From contig NW_017803843.1 in the NCBI RefSeq assembly GCF_001625305.1, forward strand, positions 1,079,574 to 1,143,573: a stretch of 64,000 nucleotides of DNA, written 5' to 3'. A program made the translations under genes and the position numbers. Shown here one piece after another: positions 40,261 through 49,900 of this stretch. The stretch comes from Branchiostoma belcheri (Eukaryota; Chordata; Leptocardii; Amphioxiformes; Branchiostomatidae). Under the pieces are notes generated by a model. That model had not been told where the DNA came from. It did no database searches and saw only the letters and a program-made list of their open reading frames with translations. The number at the start of each line of letters is the position of its first letter. The first letter of the stretch is position 1.

Positions 40261-43200
40261 GTAGGACTCACCGTACGATCCTTAGTCACTGATCCCGGGG
40301 GACTTAACAAGTTTTTAATGGGCCAATAATCAGTTTGCTTGATATAATTGTGCGGTGACTTCATTTATGGGAAGTGAGGCGCTCGCCAGGTTCCTCTTTG
40401 TGTCCAGGTGCAGGATTTTATGCCCGAAGTCTCATACACTGGAGGGGGAACTCTAAACTTGTTTTTATTCTTCGAGTAACAGTTGCTTACATACGTATAT
40501 CAATGTATGATCTAAGCTTACGGCGCTGTCCTTTTGTAGTCAAGTCACTTTTCCTGTGTTGTTTTGTTACAAACTACGTCACGTTGTGTGGTGGACGGGT
40601 CGCTGTTTTTCGTCGGATAAAATTTTCTGGTTGAGGGAAAGAATAAGAGATTCTTGACAGTATTTCATGTCAGACCAGGAGCCTGGGTTAGCAGCTTGTC
40701 TGTTATAATCTGGTATAGTGACGCCCGTGTGTGTGTGTGTATATAGGTTCCCCGGCACCGCCAATATTATCTGTGATGACGGGATGTGTTGGGGGAATTC
40801 GATGTCCTCATTAGTGGAAGGGGAACATGTGTGCTATTGTTTGTTTACGTCGGTGTCCTTAGTGAGAAGGAAAATCCGTAGAAACAAAGAGTTGCCTATG
40901 TATGTCATGTACGCCGTGCCACATGTACAGTGGCCCACGCAAAACGGCAATACGGGGCAGCTTCGCCCACCTAGCCTGTCATAAGATGTTGACGTCACCT
41001 ACATGGCAAGGTAGTGACATTCAGAATTTCTCGCTCCACTTACTGACATTTTGAGAACCAGACTTGCTTTATCCTTGGTTTAAGTGCTTTGGTGACGAGT
41101 TTCAGTGGTGGTAGTTCATACTCTGCTGTCGGGTCCCAAAACTCGATCCTCGCCAGGCCCGATACACAGTAACAGCTGGGCCACAAAATATGTGGAATTC
41201 GTCCCTCCGAATCTACTATGGCCAGTTTTGCCTGCCTGGTCCATAATCATTGTATAAAGTCACCGACGGACGGCTGTGGAGGAGCAGCGATGGTATATCG
41301 ATACCTTTATATGCCTGGGAATGATTGTTTTCTTGTAACTTCATTCTGCCAAATTTACGGTCGTAAAAAGAACGTCCCGGATTTGAGCGGGTACAAATGA
41401 AGGTTAATTACCAAGCAGTAAAGCCAGTTTCCAAAGCCAGAGTTCGTCGCACCCGTTCGAACGTTCACACAATAGTTACGCCAATCTTTTCTCAAGGATG
41501 GATCCAGATTTGACGACTATACCGCGAAGCTACCGGTGGCCTAGTTTCTTGACCTGTGACGTCGTACCGTTCATTGTTGTGTGCTTTTCTAGTTTTCGGT
41601 GAGTCTTCACTCTTTGGGCGAGGAACAGTGGATGTTTACAGTTTATTTTTAGGAAAAATTTGTTGTCTTCATCAACCAACTTAGCCGTTCGTTCAAAACG
41701 TTCCTGGAATGTCACTGTTATTGGGTCCACAGTAAAGCATTCTCCTGCCATGTACAAACACAGAAAGCCGGGGATTTAGCGTTCGATCCGATAATAACAG
41801 AAAAAGCAGTTAGCTTCTGAAAGCCTTGCCCGGGGAAAGGTTCATCGTAGCTTACAAGTCACATTCCAAAATTTGTAACTCCACATTTCCGCGCCCCTCC
41901 CTCTCCGAGAAACCGACCAAGCTTGCCGTCACTATGGGTGGCAGTCTTGCTATTTGGTTTTATCAAACTTTTGGGAATCTAATTTAAATTTTTCCCTCTA
42001 GCGGCGCTCTTTGGGTGCTATCGGGGATGAAAGCGACGGCGACGCCTGCAAAAACATGCCCTCATTTGCGATGCACAAGATGGCCGGAATAGCGCCTTAT
42101 TGAGCAATACGGGGTGTAAATTGGTGAAAAATGATCCGATTAGCACCAACGTGGGAAGTGTGCTCGTGCCCTCTATCACCAGATTTTTTTACAACTTACT
42201 ACAATATTATATTTTTTCTATTTTCACAGAGATTATACAAGTAATAACATACAAAAGTGATTGAAAACCTTTTATTCTTTGTTTCTGACGTGAGCCGGAC
42301 ACTTCCTCTTGTCCTGTATCTATCGCGGCTGCCTCTGCGCGGCCCGTCCAGTCCCTCCCCTCCCGGCGACTTGTGTGGTTCTCTCCTCCTCTCGGCCCGC
42401 TCGCGGGGCGTCTTTCCTGCCGTGACCCTCTCCCCTTTTGACATTTTCCCATTTTGCGACTCTCTGGGATTTGTTTTGTAAACATTTCTCCCTGCTCCGA
42501 CCGTACTTCGTTCCGGCTGTTCTCGAAATAGTGGGAGGGGAGGACCGGAATGATTTATGCCCTTATTTTGCTTGCAAAGTGGGCAAACCCTCGAAATATT
42601 CATTAGCGACTTGCGTCACAAGCCGGCAGGCTTTGAAAGAGCATCGTCTGACATTTGAGGCTCTCAAAAGAAAGTCAGCACGGTCCAGAGTGATGGGCAC
42701 GCACAGTAGTATCCCCCGCGCGGGCTGGTAGAAGGAACGCCGACCCTTGCTTCGAAACCGCACTCACAGCTTTGGAAGAAGAACGATTTCACTGGAAATA
42801 CTGTCTGTACAGGAGCACACTTGTCCGAGGATTACCTCATGGTGCTTGGGTCAGTTTGACGGCCGATCTTGTCCCGTTCCTGACGTATTTATGTTGTCAG
42901 AGAGAGACTTCGTTGTGATAAGATGACCAACGCTGTCCTTCGCATCGAGAATTGTTCTTCAGTGTGGAAATAAGGATTTCGCTATTTCTTTGGGAGAGTA
43001 CTATTGGTAAGTACTTGTTGGTTGTGTTGATTGGTGGCTGTGTCTGTTTTACAAGGATTTGACAAACGCTTTTAGCATCCTCTCGTAAAACGTCGTTTGT
43101 GTTCTCGGAGTCTGGCGCGATGTGCCGGGGGCATGACACGGGGCGCATGACAAGCCAGACCGGGCACTCGAGTCAAGAAGTCAGTGAATGGAGACACTGT

Positions 43201-44416
43201 GGCCCTCTAGAGGGAACACTAACCCGGCTACCGCTAAATACCAACTACATTTGAGATGCTACCATGACGCTCTCAGTCTTTGTGGGTCTGCTATTCCTGT
43301 GTGCGCAACAATAGCTATCTGGGCGATCCTTACGCAGCCTTGGGCTATTATTAGAAAGTGCAGAGTTCATGTATTGAATAGCGTTCTCGCCGAGCTCCTG
43401 CCGGTGGGGTCCCTCTCTATGGACTCCCTGCAGACGACTGGCCCATTGTGTTTGGGCTTGGCTATGACGTAAAGTTGGGACGTAAGCACAACAAGGACAT
43501 TTACCGAGCAATGGGCGAGTGTACGTCAGGAGTCTGACGTGTCGGCCGGCTGGGTACGTAGGGGTGCGTGCGACCATGGCGCACAGGTTTGCTGGTCTCG
43601 CCCGGCTTAACTATGCCCTGTACCGCTCAAATATTTACTAGACCCAACTGTTTGTCTTCCCAATTACCAACTATCCACGAGAACCGAAGGCTATAGTTTG
43701 AACTACGTGTGCTAGTCCTGTAACTATACGGCGAGGCCCGTCATCAGACCCTAATACCCCCAATCAAGCCGCAATTCCGACAAAAGTCTACAAAAGGTGT
43801 TCAGCGACTGTAGCCAGTTTATTCTAGATTGTTGCTACTCATAAACTCCAGCGATAACATTATATGACCCCCACTGTCCAGACCGTCGCTTTTTGTAACA
43901 AACACGTTGCACTATTGTTCCAACCTTAGCTGAGATACGTAGCTGAGATACTGGTCATACCTTTTGTCATAACTTGCCGCAAAGTCCATTTTAATTTTGA
44001 TGACGCGAGTTAGCGCAAGAATCTTCCCCTTGTTTTCTCGCTCCTTTGTCTTAAATTTAGTATGATGACAGACTTGGTGAACTGGGGAATACTTATAACA
44101 TCTGACACTAATGACTGATCTGTTAGGAAATGTCATGGCCAATGAGTGCACGTGGGCAAATTTCTGTCTGATGTTCTTCCACACGTAAGGGGTGGGGCGG
44201 TGATTCATACGTATCCAAGACACACCATTGTTCCAAATGTGTTGTATGTTTAATTATAGAAAATCGTAGGTTCTGTGTTTCTTAACGAGAGGCCTGTGGA
44301 TTAACACAATGCTCGATCAGGATGCATAGCTAACACCCCTTTCCACCAGAGACACCAGCAGACACTCAATAGGTTTCAGAGATTTTGGATTTTTACGCTG
44401 TGTACTAGTATGTTCT

Positions 44417-44848
44417 CATGCCCGTAGCCAGGGGGGGTTCGGGGGGTTCGGAAGAACCCCCCCACAAGGCTTAAAGGTCCACTTTTTGGTCCACTTTTTA
44501 TGTAAAGGTCCACTTTTTGGTCCACATTTTATGTAAAGGTCCACTTTTTGGTCCACATTTTATGTAAAGGTCCAAGTTTTTTCTTGAAAAGATGGACTGG
44601 AATCGTAGAAAAACTGCTCTCTTCGTCATTGAATGAAAATTTATCTCTGATTTTCTCTTGGAAATCCTCTCAAAAATGCACGAAATGCCATTTTAGAAGG
44701 TTCGTTTTTCAAAATTTTCCGGGGGAGCATGCCCCCGGACCCCCCTAGGAACCTCGCGCCTTCGGCGCTCGCCTCGCGCCTACGGCGCTCGAGGTCCACT
44801 CAAGCAGTGGGACGAACCCCCCCATTCAAAATCCTGGCTACGAGCATG
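44417..44848. mobile_element. Complete 432-bp MITE-like DNA transposon
   Basis: Terminal inverted repeats CATGCCCGTAGCCAGG and CCTGGCTACGAGCATG (15 of 16 match) bounded by a perfect 5-bp target duplication GTTCT. The interior has three copies of a 31-bp tandem unit (44473-44565), G- and C-runs near the ends and two small palindromic blocks (GCGCCTTCGGCGC and CGCCTACGGCG). No transposase. Confidence 0.8.
44473..44576. repeat. 31-bp tandem repeat, three copies plus a partial one
   Basis: Unit begins aaaggtccactttttggtcc; copies start at 44473, 44504 and 44535, and a partial copy at 44566. It lies inside the MITE-like element. Confidence 0.9.
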
Positions 44849-46724
44849 GTTCTGTTGTCCTTTTTACGTTTTCATTGTTCACCTATATGTACCATCCATG
44901 TCAAAGGTCATAGAAATCAGATTTTAGTCGCTCAACGGTCGTTTAGTGACTAACTAGTACCACGTCTAAAGTTTTAAGATTTTGCGTTACCAGGATTTGT
45001 TTTTATTTTGCTCAACGCGTCGTCTAGCGGGAGGACATTACACTGCAAACTTATGAACCAAATTGTTTCACGCTTTGTCGACAAAGTTAGAAAATATCGT
45101 TGCATTCAGGTCACAATTGCAATGCCTTGTTCCCTGGGAACTTAGTAAAACAGTTTGCCTAAAAGCCAATCTTGGTTTCCCAACATCGCGTTTGTGTGGT
45201 CATGCAGTCCTCGTTAAGGCAGCTGGAGGTACGTGACGTCAGTAGATCAATCAAATGTCATTTCAAACATTTACTTTGTGCATTCTTGCTCTAGGGCGAC
45301 GTTTCGCTATGTAAGCTAGTTAAAATGTTTTCAGTGGTCCCTCCGCAAACGAGAGGCCACGTAGAAAAATGATGGTGGGTGGGAAAAGCTTATCATACCA
45401 CTGCGACGTCTCTCCTTTTTGCCGTGTCTCTTTCCGTGCGTCACATCGCAGTCTTTGTGATTACGGTACGGATGAGATTGGCGCCTGACACAAGCGGTAT
45501 GGTTTGGTCACTTCTCCTGCAGTATTATACAGATTTTGGCGGGGTTATTCAAGCTATAATCGACTAGATACGTCAAGCCTTCAACAACCACCTGTTGACA
45601 CGACAGTGTTGTTTGCTCTGAGATGTCGTACAAAGACTTTTCCTGGTGCCATTTAGGAGTTGTATGAGAAAATCCCACCATTGTCCAGTCTCCCTCCCCT
45701 GCTAGTCCGGGTAGTGTGGCTCCCAAACACTGCTCGTGAGCGTTCCACCAGTGGGATTCAAAATCCCCAATTCACTCGTGTCTGACCTGGCCTGTTCGCC
45801 CTTGCAGAATGCAGACGCTTGTCTATCGTAACGGTTGGAAGATGGACATATCTTTAGGAACGGTTGTCTGCAGAATTATAGTTGAAACGTTCTATTAATG
45901 AAGGCAAATGAAGGAGTGATTATGCGGCATCTTTTTGTTATAAAGGCTTGCCTAGGAGTGTCTGTAAAGATAAAGGAGGATGACCGCTAGACAGGAACGT
46001 CCTTAAGACAGGCCTTTTCTTGTGTCTAAGATTCTGACATCTTCTTAGATTATTGCTGACAATGCGTTCATCATACAAGGTATCACTTTTAGGATGAGCG
46101 TGTTAGCGAGAGGTGGTTTCGACTCATGCGAATTTCCTCCTCCTTCGCTGAGTCCATTGTATCCATGGGCGGCAAGGCGCTGTGTGGATATACAGGATCG
46201 ATCGGACATAATGCCACACAAACACAACCCGTCTGAGATGACATTTCATCGATCTAATGACGTCAGGAACAAATAGAAACAAATAGCCTTTCTGATACTT
46301 TGAAATCCTTAACCAGCTTACTTTCAGAAAAGTAAATGATGCAAATCCAGGTCGTCGAATTTATGTTGCAGTTTTAATTGATTGTCGTCTCATGCAGCAT
46401 CAAGTGAACCTTGCTCTCATCTCTCGTGTTGGTAGGGTAGCGTGTCTGGCCTTCATAGCTCTCAGCTGGAATCTTAATACCTGAGAGTAAATGCCTAATC
46501 CTCTCTGGTATACTTATGCCACACCGTGTTAAAAGTGGGCTCTGATAAGCCAGTCGATGTCCTCTTATTACCATTTATAGAAAGTCGATATTACGTCACG
46601 ACAGGTTGAACCCAGCTGACGGCAGGCGGCATGACGCCCGTGGGTTGGCGGGGCAGCTGTGTACTTGCTGTGTGTTTTGAAACGGCGATCAGCAATTGAC
46701 GTGTATGTACTCTGACTTTTCCAG

Positions 46725-46972
46725 ACAATCGCTACTACTGGGTGTAAGTACCGCCATCAGAGATGAACGTCTTCAGAATAAGCAGGCTCTCGCCGCCGAG
46801 GAGGCCGAACTTCACGACGACAGTGGCGTGCCTGCTGCGCCATGTGTACGCCTTCGTCACCCTGTTCCTGCTGTTCTCCGAGGCCGAGCGCATCCCGGGT
46901 GGGAGGGGCAGCACCCACATATCACACGGGACGATCAACAATCAGCCAATCCGCAGCATAGGACAGGTCGCG
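46725..46972 (+). CDS. MMP21: MMP21 copy A exon 1 (part of 5' UTR, signal peptide, start of propeptide); CDS from 46763
   Basis: A good acceptor (actctgacttttccag) at 46723-46724 precedes 38 nt of leader and the ATG at 46763, so the leader is probably spliced from an upstream noncoding exon. No TATA box sits just upstream. Residues 1-70 begin [16 protein letters not shown] and include the hydrophobic core [10 protein letters not shown] of a long-n-region signal peptide, with likely cleavage near SEA. The donor gtacgt at 46973 leaves phase 0. Bases 46748-46887 are identical to copy B 56592-56731. Confidence 0.9.
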
Positions 46973-49900
46973 GTACGTATGATTTACTTCTCCTACTAGT
47001 AGAATGTGCATGCAGTGTGGATAGGACATTTACATGTCCATATAACGTAAATTGCTTTCTGCAAAACACAGTCTAAGAAATGTCCAGTCAGCCACGTCGT
47101 CCTGACACACGGTGCCTGACAAGCTAGTGTGACGCATGTAAGGTCGGTTATATCGGCGCTTCCCTCCAAATTCCTGTTGGTCAAAAGGAGAAATTGAATT
47201 TCACTGTTGGTCCTGAAGCGTATGTCCGAGTGGTCAGGCCAGCGGTGCCTTTAGTTCCGTGTGACGGATCGATAGAGCCAGTGTGTAGTTTACAAAGCTA
47301 AAGGGCCGCTGCATACTATCCGATCCAGTGACAAGCACTTTATTTCTTTTCTTTGTTTTGTTGTTTTTAAAAATTAGCGTTAATACCGTCAGGCCATAGA
47401 TATAGTGACCTGGATTTTGTGCCTTTTTTATGAATCATATTCTACAAATGATAATGACACACCCTGCATTGTTTCCGTCCAGCTAAATCTGATTTTATGC
47501 TATTGATGACATCTTTGTTTCTGGTGGTATTCACGTTGCTTCATATCGTGTTTTTTTCACATTGTCATTCTGCAGGTCTTCCTGAGAAAATTAGGCTGGT
47601 TCAAACCTGTAGAGAACTGGGAGCCCAAGATTGAGACGTCACGGGATGGTGAACCTATCTTCGTGCCCGAGGACATGGCGCCGGACCCCTTCGCGGACCC
47701 CTTCTTGGACCCGTCCATGATGATGGTGGAGGAAGTGGAGGGCATGGGGAGAGACGGCGAGCCGACCGAGGAGGTAGACGACAGCATCAGCCAAGAGGAG
47801 CTCGAGGAGGCCATCAGGAAGTTTCAGGCGGAGAACAACCTGACTGTGACCGGCCAGCTCGACGAGGAGACACTGAATAAGATGAACGAGCCGAGATGCG
47901 GCAATCCTGATCACACGCTGACCAAAAACCGCACGACCCTGGGCGACCTTCTGAAAGGGGCGGCAAACAGATCTCGTGGGAACACTTCGTCCAACGACAC
48001 GTCCAATGCGGCGGAAGAAGCGTCGGCCGGCAACGTGCGCCGCCGCCGGACTCTCCTGGACACGTGGAAGGAGCGGCAGCAGCACAGGACTAAGGATAAG
48101 CGCGGGTACTTCACCGACGGACACATCACGTGGAGGCTGCTGCAGGAAGGCTACAGCTCGCAGTTAGAGGTGGAAACCCAGTACAAAGTCCTGCATCGGT
48201 CCTTACGGATGTGGAGCGAGGTCATCCCGGTCATGTTCAAAGAGGACCTGCACAGCTCGGCCAACGAGGTGGACATCATCATTGCATTTGGCAGGGGTGA
48301 GTCCTTTCGTACCAACTTAATCAACACATACGGTATACACCAACGGATACATTGCCCCCCCTTACCTGAACCTAGTCTAGACTAATACGTTATTGCTTTC
48401 CTGATGGTACGCTATATCTGCATTCTTGTAAAGAATTTTTCTTTTGAGTGATATATTTTGTATCCAAGATTCAAGGGTCATACTAATATGAATTTTTCTT
48501 ATTGTTGTCTTCCACAGACCGCTCGTACGGTGGAGCACATAACCGTAAGTACCTTACTTTCACCTACTTAGCAAATAGTACGGCCATAGTGGATATATCA
48601 GGATCATCCTACACAAGTAAATCAACCCATGTTCACGTAAAACGATAAAGACAGAAATACGNNNNNNNNNNNNNNNNNNNNGGCCAACGAGGTGGACATC
48701 ATCATTGCATTTGGCAGGGGTGAGTCCTTTCGTACCAACTTAATCAACACATACGGTATACACCAACGAATACATTCCCCCCCCTTACCTGAACCTAGTC
48801 TAGACTAATACGTTATTGCTTTCCTGATGGTACGCTATATCTGCATTCTTGTAAAGACCCCCCCCTCCCCCATCGTTTCATTGCTTTTGCTTTTCCGATT
48901 CTGGTTCGTCCCTGATGTCACATTATTTGATAGTAAGAATTTTTCTTTTGAGTGATATATTTTGTATCCAAGATCCAAGGGTCATACTAATATGAATTTT
49001 TCTTATTGTTGTCTTCCACAGACCGCTCGTACGGTGGAGCACATAACCGTAAGTACCTTACTTTCGCCTACTTAGCAAATAGTACGGCCATAGTGGATAT
49101 ATCAGGATCGTCCTACACAAGTAAATCACCCATGTTCACGTAAAACGATAAAGACAGAAATACGCTGTACATTCATCAGTAGCAAAATTGAATTCAATCC
49201 CAAAGCGCTTAATCGTTAGTGACCTACCTATTCACTTGTGTGCTCGACTGAATGGATTAAATGTTGCAACATTTGTCATCGCTAGAGAGACTAAACCTTT
49301 CTTTCTCCTTTCGATGTAACAGAGAGACACCTACACTTGGGCTGTTCGCACGAGTTCCAGGGCCAGGAGTACGCGCACGCCTTCTCCAACGCGCACGCGA
49401 GTGTGCACCTGAACGACGACGTCCCCTGGACCCCTGACGCCGGTCAGCGAGGAGTCAACCTCCTGAAGGTCAGTGTGTTTGTTTGTTTGTTTGTTTGTTT
49501 GTTTGTTACAGCAGTAGGGGAGGAACGGAGGGATGGTTTGGATTATATATGTACAACTGGAAGGCTTTCAGTCTGCATTTTGTTGATATTTACATGGCTT
49601 GACTTCGTAACGTATCATCCAATGTCACACTTATAATTATTAAACATTGAGTACTTAAATGATTGAGTCTTCACTTCTTTACTTGGGACCTTGATGACCC
49701 TTGACTTATCTGTATCTGTATAGCCGGTATAACCGCCTTTCGGCGTAACACGCCACTTTCGCAGGCACGCGGCGCGGCGGCAGCTGGCTATATTACACCG
49801 ATCGACTTACTTGAGTCTTTACCGACATTGACGTTTTTACATCTCCTATCTTCTTACCTAACGTTGCGTCCTTTCCCGGTATAGGTGGCCCTGCACGAGG

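Larger units (their letters stand above)
35029..46724. other. Intergenic or MMP21 leader-intron region
   Basis: CpG-rich, with candidate leader exons at 39.1 and 40.1 kb, TGACGTCA palindromes at 40990, 45234 and 46258, the MITE-like element at 44.4 kb, and homopolymer runs of G (33.8 kb, just outside) and C (36.2 kb). No protein-coding exon recognised. Confidence 0.5.
48259..49164 (+). repeat. Direct duplication flanking the gap, probably two haplotypes
   Basis: 48259-48661 and 48682-49164 both carry the end of exon 2, intron, 27-nt microexon and following intron. They differ by a handful of substitutions and by an insertion of about 80 bp in the second copy after cattcttgtaaaga. The divergence of a few percent fits allelic variation in a highly polymorphic animal. 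Confidence 0.85.
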
